This document shows positions 26,301 through 36,239 of a stretch of 64,000 nt of DNA, piece after piece. The notes beneath the pieces were generated by a model. That model was not told the origin of the DNA, did not search any database, and saw nothing but the letters and a program-made list of their open reading frames with translations. Numbering within the stretch: position 1 is the stretch's first letter; each line of letters begins with the position of its first letter. The position numbers and the translations under genes were made by a program. Source of the DNA: Ephydatia muelleri (lineage: Eukaryota; Porifera; Demospongiae; Spongillida; Spongillidae); the NCBI GenBank assembly GCA_013339895.1, contig JABACO010000016.1, positions 7,959,009 to 8,023,008 on the forward strand, written 5' to 3'.

Positions 26301-28218
26301 ATCAGTTTTGATTAAATTTATCTCACATTTCATTCACCATTTTAAGCATACACAAGTTGTCACTAATTGCTAATTAATGTACCTTATTTTCCATATAATC
26401 TAGCTGATACTTTTCCGTATAAAACGTTCTGGCATTGTAATGGCACAGAATTAGAACTAGTATTGATTTTGAGTTATTGGATCCTGTGCTATTTTTCTAC
26501 CTTCATTTGTCATGTCAAATAATTGGATTTGGTAGCAAAAAAAGTATTCCTTCATACAAATCAATTCACATGATTTTTTTTCTAACCTATTATTTTATAA
26601 GGACCAGGACACATCGCTGCTTTGTGAAATGTTTCCAAACATTCCATTATTACAACTGAATGAGATGCTGGCACATGATAGCCTCAGTGGTGCTGTGGAC
26701 AAATTGTTGGAGGGGGCATCTGTTACATCTTCACTTTCACCTAGCAAGGTACTAAACGACTACGCTAAAAGTGTTGTAAATGAATCAAAAGAAATATCGA
26801 TTACAATTTCGCGCAGTAGTATCTGGAATGCAGCATTACAATTTTACAAGTCAGCAAAGTCTTATCCTGAGAAACTGACATTTAAGTTAAATGTGGAATT
26901 TGATGGTGAGGAAGGAATTGATGGTGGGGGCATTAAGAAGCACATATTTTGAGTTAGCGCTGAAGGAAGGAGATGAAAAGTTATTTGAGGGAGCAACAAC
27001 CGCTAGGCTCCCAAAGAAGGACATGGGTTTGGAATGTTATTTTGAACTCTTTGGTATATTGGTTGTTCATTCAATTGTTCATGGAGGACCATCATTGAGA
27101 AACATATGCCCTGCAATATATGAATACATTATAACTGAAGCTGATATGGAGCGCACAAGTGAAACGTTGTGTATTTCTGATATTCCACTAAACATGGCTA
27201 ATGCGGATCTTATGTCCATTATTCAGAAGGTGTGTGGCCATTTGTGATTACATGTATGCATAGTTATTATGATCATTTTACTAGGCGATTGCATGTAGTA
27301 CATTTCTATTTTTAGAGCGCCAAATGCTAGTAATTGATATCTGCTCTATATCCTTACTTAGATTGATGTGTGCAATACAACAACGGAGCTGGACGGGCTT
27401 CTTGAAGATGAAAAGTTCATGGTAATAATAAATGCATCACGATGGCCAGTTACAAAACCTATCAACATTCAATCAAAAATGGATCTTTTAAATTGTCTTG
27501 TTACAGAAGAACTAATATACAAGCGTCTACACAATATTGAAGCTCTAAGAAAAGGCCTTACATATCTTGGGTTTCTTGACTTTTGTCGTCACCATATCCT
27601 GGTGGCGAAACCTTTGTTTATATATGAATCACAGCATCTAGGTGCAGAGCAGTTTAAGGATCTAATTCAGTCTGATTCCAAGGTCTCTTTGACTTCGGAA
27701 GAGGAGACGGCTCTGAAGTATTTTGACGCATACATAACACAGCGAGAGACAGCCACAAAAGGTTGGTATATACATGTATGTATGCATGATCGTTACCAGT
27801 AAAAAGGAACTTTCATGTATTTGTTTTTCTATCAAGCAAAATAAAGGTGATACTTCTGTTCACATGTTTAGCGAAAGGATATGAAATGCAAAATGCTATT
27901 ATTGGGGTGATGATCCTTTATGTTATATTAGTTGTAAATTTTTGGTAGCATCTATAATTATAATACTACTTCAACCATATCATTTCATTAGGTCCTACCT
28001 TATCGATGCTACTAAACTTCATCACTGGCCAAAGTGGAATACCACCAAGAGGATTCAAGAGCCGCATCATAGTGAAGTATACAACAAAGTCTCTTCCCTA
28101 CTGTGATTGCTGTTTCCTTACCATTCATTTGCCAAAAACTACCAACAGTATGCTTCAGTTTTTTGAAGCGATGGATTATGCAGTAGTTGGTTCTGGTAGC
28201 TACTTCTTCAAGCCTTAA
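14340..28218 (+). CDS. CUE and HECT domain E3 ubiquitin ligase (G2E3-like), five exons
   Basis: Exons by eye: 14340-14995, 17819-18083, 26602-27229, 27362-27761 and 27992-28218, all with GT-AG introns and matching phases. The protein is about 724 residues if one extra base in exon 3 is discounted. Residues 1-160 are Ser/Pro/Gln-rich. Residues 160-300 (VVPKGSIRHELYDHGRI, then YGRLHVP...KALTPNGDLYL) match the region preceding the HECT domain in invertebrate G2/M-phase E3 ligase-like proteins. A CUE-like ubiquitin-binding helix bundle (LLCEMFPNIPLLQLNEML) opens exon 3. The HECT domain ends the protein, with the catalytic cysteine in LPYCDCCFLTIHLP (28111-28113, about residue 690). Between 26926 and 26942 the frame shifts by one base beside GGGGG and AAGAA, so either the gene is a recent pseudogene or the base is an assembly error. 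A polyadenylation signal AATAAA lies at 28319. Start: first in-frame ATG; an upstream exon is possible. Role: protein ubiquitination, substrate unknown. Confidence 0.8.
15594..16095 (+). repeat. 21-bp minisatellite in HECT intron 1
   Basis: About 23 units of CCCTCTGCCTCTATCACTGCC with occasional one- or two-base length changes and substitutions. The complementary motif (AGGCAGTGACAGAGGCAG type) recurs in degraded form at 16141-16215, so the block ends in an inverted relic. Long reading frames on both strands are repeat artefacts. Confidence 0.95.
16800..16905 (-). repeat. ATAAGACCAC-motif repeat relic
   Basis: The minus strand reads CAGTAGCGGCTCACAAATAAG then ACCACCTGGTAATAAGACCAC. A related block, GGCTCACACTAATAAGACCA, is at 15168-15190, and ATAAGACCACCC ends the miniature transposon at 24024. 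These look like remnants of one or more miniature elements sharing an AATAAGACCAC terminus, all within introns of the HECT gene. Confidence 0.5.
17046..17367. mobile_element. Miniature inverted-repeat element
   Basis: The arms at 17046-17082 and 17331-17367 are 37-nt inverted copies differing at a few positions. The shared part is TTTGCAGAGGGTCTGGAGAC and the outer end is GCCACACC. The 250-nt interior has no coding content. I could not define a convincing target duplication. It lies in intron 1 of the HECT gene, 450 bp upstream of exon 2. Confidence 0.75.
18087..18229 (-). repeat. 3' LTR of the gypsy element
   Basis: 143 bp, identical to 22346-22488 by eye. In plus orientation it directly follows the bases GAGGTA at the end of HECT exon 2. 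Confidence 0.95.
18248..22328 (-). CDS. Gypsy Gag-Pol polyprotein with one late frameshift
   Basis: One frame from ATG at 22328 runs 1238 codons to a stop at 18612. Domains in order: Gag (residues 1-200); two zinc knuckles, CQCCGRRGHQSRNC and CFNCGKQGHVARMC (206-239); aspartic protease with LDTGA (about 306-310); reverse transcriptase with KMDLSQAYLQL and YLDD (about 587-590); RNase H (GDASASGIGAV, TDHKPLL); and integrase with an HHCC finger (HNDHPG...CLECQ) and the D-D-E residues in HVDFAG, SDNGPQF and SNGIAERF. Near 18664-18669 one extra base diverts the frame. The family-like C-terminus (YVVQIRDDVLWKRHIDHIKP up to RRPPERL) continues in the other frame to a stop at 18248. The break could be a mutation or a sequencing error. 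Enzymes for reverse transcription and integration therefore look intact; only the tail is displaced. Confidence 0.93.
22346..22488 (-). repeat. 5' LTR of the gypsy element
   Basis: 143 bp, identical to 18087-18229 by eye. It should carry the element's promoter, reading away from the HECT sense direction. The TSD copy AGGTA follows at 22489-22493. Confidence 0.95.
22494..24021 (+). other. HECT intron 2, right of the gypsy element
   Basis: AT-rich intron sequence without recognisable coding content on either strand. Confidence 0.5.
24024..24271. mobile_element. Tc1/mariner-type miniature element
   Basis: Inverted ends of about 75 bp start with CAKTGGGTGTTCGATTATAA (K = T at the left end, G at the right) and include CCAAAAAGTGCCACT; the left arm has an extra ACCCGATTATAAGACC duplication. 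The element is flanked by TA on both sides (24022-24023 and 24272-24273), the target duplication of the Tc1/mariner superfamily. It has no coding capacity and lies in HECT intron 2. Confidence 0.8.
24371..25032. repeat. 18-bp minisatellite in HECT intron 2
   Basis: About 36 units of GGTGTAGCTGCAGTAGGA, with point variants (AATAGGA, GTACAAG) and longer units containing an extra GGTGTA. Each unit carries a CTGCAG. The period is a multiple of three, so frames of more than 230 codons stay open on the minus strand (SYCSYT- or TAATPP-type repeats); I regard these as non-coding. Confidence 0.95.
25033..26210 (+). other. HECT intron 2, middle part
   Basis: No supported gene. Open frames of 60-100 codons here have no recognisable motif. 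Confidence 0.45.
26211..26437. mobile_element. Tc1/mariner-type miniature element
   Basis: 227 bp with inverted ends that share TATACGGAAAAGTATCAGCT. The outer bases are CAGTGCCCAACCGTT (left) and CAATGCCAGAACGTT (right, complement). TA flanks both sides (26209-26210 and 26438-26439). It has no coding capacity. It lies 165 bp upstream of HECT exon 3, close to the branch region but outside it. Confidence 0.8.
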
Positions 28219-28318
28219 CACGTTCTCATGGGTGTTTGTTTGTCTTTGTCATAATTTGTTATTGGTATTTGCTTCTTGTCATTATTGGTGTTTTATCATA
28301 AACTTCTTTTTTTAAAGC

Positions 28319-28324
28319 AATAAA
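28319..28324 (+). terminator. Polyadenylation signal AATAAA of the HECT gene
   Basis: AATAAA 101 nt after the stop codon, in a T-rich context. This is the only canonical signal close to the end of the gene. Confidence 0.6.
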
Positions 28325-28329
28325 GATTA

Positions 28330-29264
28330 GTACAAGGGAGTATAGGAATTTGTCCATGATATAATATTCTTGTGCCTAATTTTGTGACATCAACTAGCTG
28401 GATGGTTGTGCACATAACATGAGAACTTCATCTCTCCTGCCAACATGGGTGTATATACAAATGGCCTAGGCGGATATATCAGTCCTACTGACACCGCTAC
28501 TAATTGAATGAAGGAAATATTCATGTCTCAGCGCCGGTCACTAAAAATCTGTGACTAAAAATTGATAGAGCTAGGGTTCATAGTATATCATGGCAGCTAG
28601 TGGTTCTTGCCGAATAATAGAAAACAGCATTGGCTAGTGTTTCGTCATTGCACGGGGATACCATTTAGTAAAAAATTAACGTTTGTGCTTATTGTTATGC
28701 CTGATAACGATTTTGGCTATTACTTTGAACACAGTAGTCAGTGGATTTTGTGAATACGTCTTTGTGCTATCATGTGTGTATACAAGTGTATAGTACACAT
28801 TACGCCGATGCGAAAGGCGTCCAGCTTGCTTAGAGGCCCACATGCAGCCTTGGCTCTGCTGGAGCTAGAAGCTCCTTCATTGGCAACATGCGTCTTTGCT
28901 TCGTGACCCTTACTTGCATTTGCAGACTTGCGCACACAGGCTATAGGATGTTGGCTTTGCTGGTTGCTGCAGGTACGTGAGTGGGTAAATTAATGAACAT
29001 GATATGTTGGTCCACTAAAAAAATGTCGAGACCCGGCCACCAGTTAGCGCATGCACATGGAACTGTGGAGGCTGGCTATACAATGTTATGCAGGTCTGCT
29101 TGCCTCTGTTTCAAGCACACTTCCATTTGTCGTCACGTCTGAGGCAGAGCATGATTGAACGGTTGTCTTTTCTACACCTACATTCAGATGATGTACATTC
29201 ATGGAGCATAAGTAGTTGAGCTGTGACGATCGAGATCAATAATTGATGTGCAGGGGGAAAAAGC
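28330..29264. other. Intergenic stretch, no recognised gene
   Basis: Short frames on both strands lack motifs. The sequence is mixed-composition and separates the HECT gene from a repeat-rich region. Confidence 0.4.
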
Positions 29265-29605
29265 GATGACCAGAATTGCCGTGGTCTGGGCACGAAACGG
29301 TCAACAACTGATTATAATGCCGTCGGGTTCCGATGACTACGTTTCCAATTCGCCGATGCGGATTACTTGGCGTGGAACCGGTTCGGGAAGGCTAAAACAT
29401 TATACAACTTTTGATACCACTTTTTTTTTTTGACCTGGTTATTTTACCCGCATGACCATATTTGGAAACATTTGATACGTCCTTTTTTTTGTTGCGGTCA
29501 TTTGACATCCAATATCTGGAGAAACAAACCCACAGTTTGTTTTGATACACCTTTTTGGTTTGATATACTTTTGTCCGCAACGGATTGCCATACCATAGTT
29601 ATCTG
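29265..29605 (-). repeat. Dispersed repeat, copy 2
   Basis: Reverse-orientation copy of the repeat at 1755-2085. On its right it is followed by a T run (29630-29660), which may be the tail of an element read on the minus strand. Confidence 0.75.
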
Positions 29606-29626
29606 CTCGCCACAAAATAATATTCA

Positions 29627-29662
<36 letters not shown>

Positions 29663-29731
29663 CGCCGCCGCACACCCGACGCCTTGTCGGGAATCCGTGA
29701 AACGACTTATCAATTCGTCGTGGCCTAACTA

Positions 29732-30000
29732 TGGTATTGTTGTAAAATTGGGTGTTACAAGCGTTCCGACCGTGACAAAAATGTGTCGTTCTATCGAATA
29801 CCTGCTGTTATCAACCACATTGGAGGTGAGCGTGAACGGGAGCTCAGTGAACGACGAAGAGACGGCTTCCTTGCTGCTCTTTGAAGGCAAGACATTATAA
29901 AGACGACGCTAGCAAATATCGATGTTCCATGCACTTTGTACCGGGAAAGCCCGCTGCCCTGTATGACGAGTTAAACCCAGATTGGTTACCGTTCTCTTTT
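29732..30000 (+). pseudogene. THAP zinc-finger domain relic
   Basis: The plus frame beginning near 29732 reads YCCKIGCYKRSDRDKNVSFYR, then IP, and continues with RRRDGFLAAL. A TGA stop follows, then a one-base shift to CSMHFVPGKPAALYDELNPDW. The spacing C-x2-4-C, the KNVSFYRIP block and the late C-x2-H are those of THAP domains (C2CH zinc-dependent DNA-binding modules). With a stop and a frameshift in 85 codons it cannot be functional as it stands. THAP domains occur in host transcription factors and in P-element-like transposases; no other domain is preserved nearby to decide between them. Confidence 0.7.
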
Positions 30001-30410
30001 TTAGTTTCCTCCATTAAGGAGGAAAATAGCTCTTGAACAGCACCCTGGCAATGCATGCATGGGAATAGGAGGAGCGGCTCAACCGAGTAAAATTACTGGC
30101 GGCAATGGAGGGCCCGTAGTCTCCTTTTAGTCATCTTCATAGGGGCTTTGGGAGTTTGGCCTGCAGTAGGGGAGCGGCTTCTTGCCAGTTCCCGTTCAAC
30201 CTCTAACCATGTCATCTATGGATATAGAGATGGGACAATCAGTGATCTGATTGATTTGAGTAGTTATCTTACCGATTTTCTCTTTTTTGAGGGCTGATTG
30301 CTCTCTTCTTCTTCAGAGCTCGATAGCCTTTTACCTTCATTGGCTGACATGACGTCAGCCCAGCTCCATCAACTTTAATGGATGTGGACAAACTACTTAA
30401 TAGCCATTAC

Positions 30411-30467
30411 ATCAAACCCTACGCGTTTCGTGGGGCCATGTGCCTCGCTACTCATCAGGGGGTTTGC
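30411..30467 (-). ncRNA. Hammerhead-ribozyme-like motif
   Basis: The minus strand carries the two invariant boxes of a hammerhead: CTGATGAG (30451-30458) and CGAAAC (30427-30432). They are separated by 18 nt with a weak, interrupted stem II. The box CGAAAC is followed by GCGTA and then GGGTTTG (30413-30419), which pairs perfectly with CAAACCC (30460-30466) upstream as stem I; one extra C precedes CTGATGAG. Very short stem III (CGCG) is typical of type I hammerheads in Penelope-like elements and animal retrozymes, which act as dimers. Cleavage would fall after GTA. The imperfect stem II suggests a decayed copy. No Penelope reverse transcriptase is recognisable nearby. Confidence 0.6.
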
Positions 30468-31039
30468 ATTCGTCATAGAATATTATATTGCGCTTTGACA
30501 GCACCCGCCGATACACGCCAAGCGCTCGTTTATCGAGTATAAGCTGGTTAGCTAAGTAGCTTAATTTCAACCTCTGAATGAGGCTATTTATTACCACAAT
30601 GCATGGGTAATTATTTGATGGTATATACTATGGTCCTTATGGATCATTTTCCGCTCGGGTAGGGTCAAGGGTTGTGACTTACTTGCACTTCTCTTCGGAA
30701 CCCAAAATCAAAATCAAATCAAAATCAACCGTTAATGATGGCAATAGTGCTGACGTATCGTGCCTTAGCATCAGGGTCCAAGTTTTGAAAGAAAACTGAA
30801 GCGGAATTAGACATCATCGCATGTCATCTTACGCCAGCTGTGCACCAAGATGGCGGCTTACGTAAATGACATCATTTTTAATGTAACTTGGTCACATGAT
30901 GAAAAAGGTCGGTGTACACAATGTCACGAGCCAAGTTATACAGTGTAAGTATATTGTTACACAAGTATACCATTGATAATGATTATAAAAACTATAAAAT
31001 TTTTGGTTTCTCTCTGACTTTTAATTTTCTTTTTAAAAT
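30468..31039. other. Possible remainder of the ribozyme-bearing element
   Basis: No coding similarity. A short AAATC-rich run (AAATCAAAATCAAATCAAAA type) lies at 30706-30730. Confidence 0.4.
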
Positions 31040-31980
31040 GCTAGCTTTGGTTTTGATTGCCTTATCATGTTCTAAGGGATGTGGTAGGCATAGTGCAAGC
31101 TTTGAGATTTCTCAATGCTTCAGCAGGCTTCATCGTGGGATTTGCTCTCCTAATTCTTCAAGGTGTATTACATGCTGCTTTGGTAGAGTGCTTCCTCTTC
31201 CTTTTATAGCTTCATTTTCACTCTCATCATGATCACCACCTCCATTGTCCTCATCTGTGGCCTTATTCCTACCAAACAACTTGGTAATTTCTGCACGTAT
31301 TTCATTTTTACCAGGTAAGGTGTAGCGACCAGGGTAGAGTAACTGAAGCTCCTCCAACATGGCACATGGACTAATTTTGTCAGAGGAAATACGAGCACCT
31401 CTCGATCAAACATCTTCTTGATATCCTTCCTGTATGGTTCAAAGTATGCTCGACCATACTGAGCCCCTCATTGTGGACGCCTAGCCCAACCACCACCACC
31501 ACCACCACCACCACCACCACCACCACCACCACCACCACCACCACCACCACCACCACCACCACCACCACCACCACCACCACCACCACCACCACCACCACCA
31601 CCACCACCACCACCACCACCACCACCACCACCACCACCACCACCACCACCACCACCACCACCACCACCACCACCACCACCACCACCACCACCACCACCAC
31701 CACCACCACCACCACCACCACCACCACCACCACCACCACCACCACCACCACCACCACCACCCACCACCACCACCACCACCATCAAAATCATTGACTGAAG
31801 CATTGGAGCTGCATGGCCCAAAGAGGCCTGTTTTCAACTGGGTGTGAAATGTTACACTATCTCCAATGCCAGAGTAGGCAAAGCATTTGATATTGAAAAC
31901 AATCTCAGCTGTCAGTTCTTCAATAGATGTCAATTTCTGAGTTGCCCACTCTCCTTCACACTCCATATAAAACGTATCGT
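31040..31980 (-). pseudogene. Unidentified coding relic split by a (CCA)n array
   Basis: On the minus strand 31975-31790 reads GEWATQKLTSIEELTAEIVF and continues to GLFGPCSSNASVNDF. After the trinucleotide array, 31470-31130 gives KMFDREVLV and then LEELQLLYPGRYTLPGKNEI and LPKQHVIHLEEL, with frame changes near 31360 and a stop near 31130. The second part resembles proteins I have seen repeatedly in sponge and coral sequences without a defined function, probably transposon-related. The array interrupts the coding sequence. I do not assign a function. Confidence 0.45.
31489..31780 (+). repeat. (CCA)n trinucleotide array, about 97 units
   Basis: An almost pure ACC/CCA array of 292 bp with one extra C at about 31760. 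It gives pure Thr/His/Pro runs (plus) or Gly/Val/Trp runs (minus) in every frame. Such long pure arrays expand and contract readily. Confidence 0.97.
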
Positions 31981-32649
31981 TGCAGCATGCGAAGTACCCT
32001 TTTGCTTATTTTACTACCTTTCCAACTGCTGCACTCAATTTCTGAAGCTTTTCTCTGTCCAGAGTGATGAGCAAATGGGTCTACACAAGCAATAGGCAGA
32101 ACTCTCACACCACTGGTTGATGCGTTCCTGACGTACATCACTTTCACACACACATACACGCATGCAAGCACATGTGCACACACATGCACTCATATGCATG
32201 CATGCTCAAAAGTTTGGATGACTGGAGGTAGGACCAGAGGCTAGCTGAATGAAATTTTGTCAGAATCATAGATGTGCAGCCTGAAGGACCACACCTACAT
32301 GCATGTCACTTGCCAACCATAATTAATATTGATATAAGGGCAGACCCAACGGCCTCGTTTTGGATCCAATAACCACAGCTCAAATGCCAAAGGAGGCTTT
32401 TCAGAATGTCATACTCCAATGGGTGGGGCTGTCACACTCCAAGGGGTGAGGTTTCCATTCTGTACAAATAGATGCTAGATAAAATGAGGTGGGATCCAAA
32501 TGGAAACAACAGTTATGACATATGTTTTGAAACATGCTCCTAACCTAAGCACAGGCAGCAATGGTTGGATGCCCAATTCTATTAGGCTGCATCATCGCAT
32601 TTATAGTTGGCATGTGCAAAAAATGGTTCCAATTTGCTGTATAGTCATG

Positions 32650-32965
32650 GCAAATCTATTCTAATGTGGATCCAACACCATCCCCAACTAACAGACACCA
32701 CATTGAATCAATTTGTAAATCTACTTGCCCACCATACTTTGCCATCAATGGTACATATTTGCCCCTCATGACATAATGGATCACCAGTCCAGGCAGTGAA
32801 GAGGAACCACCATAGACTTCAATGACTAGAGGAATACATATCCAACCCCTTGTCATCATCTTTCCAACCTCACCATATTCTGCAGTTGCCTGAAGCCAAA
32901 CGTGCTTCCAGATTAAGTGAATATAGATGGCTTTTAAGCTTTTAGTCAGGGGAGCGGGACCCATT
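32650..32965 (-). pseudogene. Possible non-LTR tail relic
   Basis: A minus-strand frame reads TRGWICIPLVIEVYGGSSSL, which recalls the LGWxCIPLAVExYGxW block of the non-LTR family at 46.8-52.8 kb. The similarity outside this block is weak, so this is tentative. Confidence 0.3.
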
Positions 32966-33364
32966 GGACATCACTACATGCATCAGCTGATCTAGAGAAG
33001 TCTAGGCCTGGACCTTTCTTCAGTCGAGGAGATAGGCAGGCTTTAGAGCACAGATTGGTAACATCTTGCGCCATGGAAAATGTCTGTCGACTGCACCCTG
33101 AATGCATTGTATTTGTGAAGGGCCTTTGGCATTGACAAAAACAATGACCTGGAAATGGGTTGGCCAATATATTCTGTTATCAATCAAAGAGGGGCATACT
33201 GTTAAGGTAATTGAAGTGATCTTGAGGTTTATGATTCGAGCATGCTGCAGACAACTGCACTGTAATAAATGTATAGGAGTGATATCATACAGACAGTGAA
33301 CTCAAATGCAGTGTACATATCACAAGCTAGGACAGACAATAGCCAATTGTTCTCTTTATCACAA

Positions 33365-34055
33365 CAGGTCCAACGCCTTTACAGGTGGTCCAATTACAGC
33401 TGTCTGTGTCAAGGGACATATGCATGGAAGGAACAATAAGTTCGAAGAGGCCTCCTGTCTGCTGGTGGCGTGGCAAGGAAGATCATCTGAAGAGAGGCTG
33501 TCAATAAACAACATTTGCAGATAAACATACTGGACGCGGGGACGGGGGTTGAAGTCATTAGCAGTGACTATATAGTAAGAGCACCCCAGCAGTCACAGCT
33601 GAGGGTAAAGTAGATGGCTACTCTATATGGATGCTTGTAGGTACAGGCTCAATGGTGACATTGCTTCAAGAGGTTTGCTGGAAGAAAGTTACGCCATCAG
33701 TGAAAAAGAGTTGAAGAAGTCGATATAGTAGCAGCTAAGGTGAGGAATTAGACATTGTAGGACAGTGTGAGGTCACAATCTAGTGGCTAAGGGGCTGATT
33801 CAAGGGCTAACCCACAATGGTTGTGTAGTTGGTATCTACAATCTGGGCGGCAAATGTCGATTGCAGGAGAATGCATGTGTACCACTTCAGCCACAACAGA
33901 GCGACATACCACCACTTGAAGCTTGTCATGTTGCCTTGATCATGATAGTTCCACCCCTTCATCAAGTTCAGCTGCTGGCTATTGTCCAGAGAAGAGCGAA
34001 TGACACAATGGACTGTGAGGGTATGGCTGAACCTTCAGCAAAATTTGCATGTTGA
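33365..34055 (+). pseudogene. Gypsy gag-protease relic
   Basis: In changing plus frames I read a damaged zinc knuckle (CWWRGKEDHLKRGC, one cysteine lost), then VDGYSIWMLVGTGSMVTLLQ, then GEELDIVGQCEVTI, then VAKGLIQGLTHNGCVVGIYN and PPLHQVQLLAIVQ. This is the order of a retroviral-type aspartic protease region in Ty3/gypsy elements unlike the intact one at 18-22 kb. The catalytic D of DTG is G here (LVGTGS), and stops separate the pieces. It is a dead fragment; no reverse transcriptase follows. Confidence 0.65.
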
Positions 34056-34059
34056 CCGT

Positions 34060-36239
34060 CATGATTTGTTGTTGCCCCACCCCCACCATCTCCCACTTAG
34101 ATATCGCATGTCAGATTAAATGCTATTTCGTCAGTTGGCAGTAATTTCATCCCTACTTTTTTCAGGCAGCAAAATAATGATGACCTGCAGTCTGCAAAAC
34201 TATCCGCTGGCTGGTCACCAATTATACTACTTTCTCTCATAATAAGATTTGCCCACCATACCCACGTACCAAAGATACTCACTCTAATGTATCTATGCAC
34301 GTACATTGTTTGCTATCTGCGTGATCAAACATTGTTTGTATGATGAATTCTTGCATGTAATAATTAATTTCATTATGCATTCATGTATAGCTACTTCGTA
34401 CTGGTTACTTCTGTTGTTTAATTACAAATATACAGTGTTGCCGTGATGTATTGCGAAATGCGATGTGTGCGTATACGTGTGTGTAACAATTTGTGAGAAT
34501 GTGATGCTATGTTGATGGTGCATGATCGTATATAACACGTCACTGCATTTGATTTGTGGATCCATTCAAGGCACTATGAGGTTGGGCAATAGTGTTCACT
34601 TTTGGATTGAGAATCGTTGTTAATGCACTTCTGTACTGTAGCCATTTAAAAGGTAGCAATTATTAATTGAAGGTCAAGGAGAGATTTTGGTGAGGAATTT
34701 ATCTGTACCTCCACCACTGTTCTAAAATGATTAATAAGTGGGTTATAACTCTAATTAGACAACAGCTATACACAAATGTGCAATGTGCAATGTGCAATCT
34801 GATAAATTAAGGGAAGATCCCCCCCCCGCCCGTTGGCATTTAGTTCCAATGTGCAATATTTCGTATCAGCTCCAGCATTCGTACACCGTATGTTAATGAT
34901 GTAATTATATGTTGAACTCTGTGCGTGAGTCCTTGGTGCCGTAAACATTGGATTACTGCCCGGTTTAATATGCTTTGGATCCTTTATGTCACCACACCTT
35001 AACATGCAAGTACAGTGAGATGTCACATCAGAGTCAGGGATTTCCTTTTAGAATCTTGCCAATGGACTAGCCTGGCTCATCATGTTGAAGCAGAAAATGG
35101 TAAAGGACATCAAACATGGCTTTTCTCCTTGTTAGCACCCAAACCCTTTAAAAGTAATACACCACACAAGAAATAAGAGGTACAATGATTCTCCATTGCA
35201 TGCGATTTCTTGTTTTGAATGGTTTTAAAATAAAACTAGTATCATGTGGCACAGCTGGTATGAAAATCGTGAAACCATTATTGTACAAAGCCATAGCTGG
35301 GGAGGGGGCCAACAACACCCCCCTCTCCACACACACTTAAAGGAAAAATGTTATTGTCCAAACCTGATTTGATAAACAAACAGATTATCATATAAACACT
35401 ACATCTGACCATTCATGCATCGTACACATATGCCAGAAAACCTGATTGGTGAAAATTGCAATGGAATTGGCGTGAAAGTATTGTGTTACACAGTTCAATT
35501 CATTACCATGGTGTTTGGTATCGTTGCCTGCCTCTTAATACCTATCTGGTATGCATTCTAAATGATGTGTTAGAAAATTATTTATCTCAAAGCATTCAAT
35601 ACCTGGTTGACTATATTGCACCATAATGCAGGGTGTTCCACGTCAGCGAAAAATCATTATTATTTTACAGTAATTATAAAAAACATTCAGTAATACTAAT
35701 CACTTTTGGGAAGAAAGTCATGCAATTAAATCACAATTTAATTGATTAACATTTATATTGACATCAACTTAATGTTTCAGAAACCTGAACTTATGCATGG
35801 GAATTCTGAAATTAAAGAAAGAACTTTTTTCCCCACCATGGCAAAAGCACTTCTGGATATAATTGATGTTATCTTAGCAGGAGGTGGATAATAATCTGCA
35901 TGGTCAGCATGGAGGAGGTGGAGGAAGAGGAGAAGGAGGAGGGCAGAATATTTACGTTTAACTAATGTTAGGTAGTAGGAATGTGGTTTCAACAATACAA
36001 TCTGAAGCCATGAACATGAGTGACTTTAAACTGACCAAAAATGAGACAAAAAGCATGTGTATATGTAAATGTAATAGAACCAAAAGAAGATAATTTAAGT
36101 TTTAACTCGTGGGTTCCCATTCAGAGGTCCTTTCAGAATTGGCTGGGATAAATCTAACAGTGAGGTATCGGGATGGGGGTGTGCACTGAGAGTGTCAAGA
36201 TAGATGTGTACTATAGGCCCCCCCCCCCATCCCCCCAGG
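34060..36239. other. Intergenic stretch, no recognised gene
   Basis: About 2.2 kb without recognisable coding content on either strand. Short C runs and A/T-rich tracts are present. Confidence 0.4.

Noticed and set aside
31380-31966. Poly-Gly, poly-Trp and poly-Val frames
   Set aside because: Translation of the (CCA)n array.
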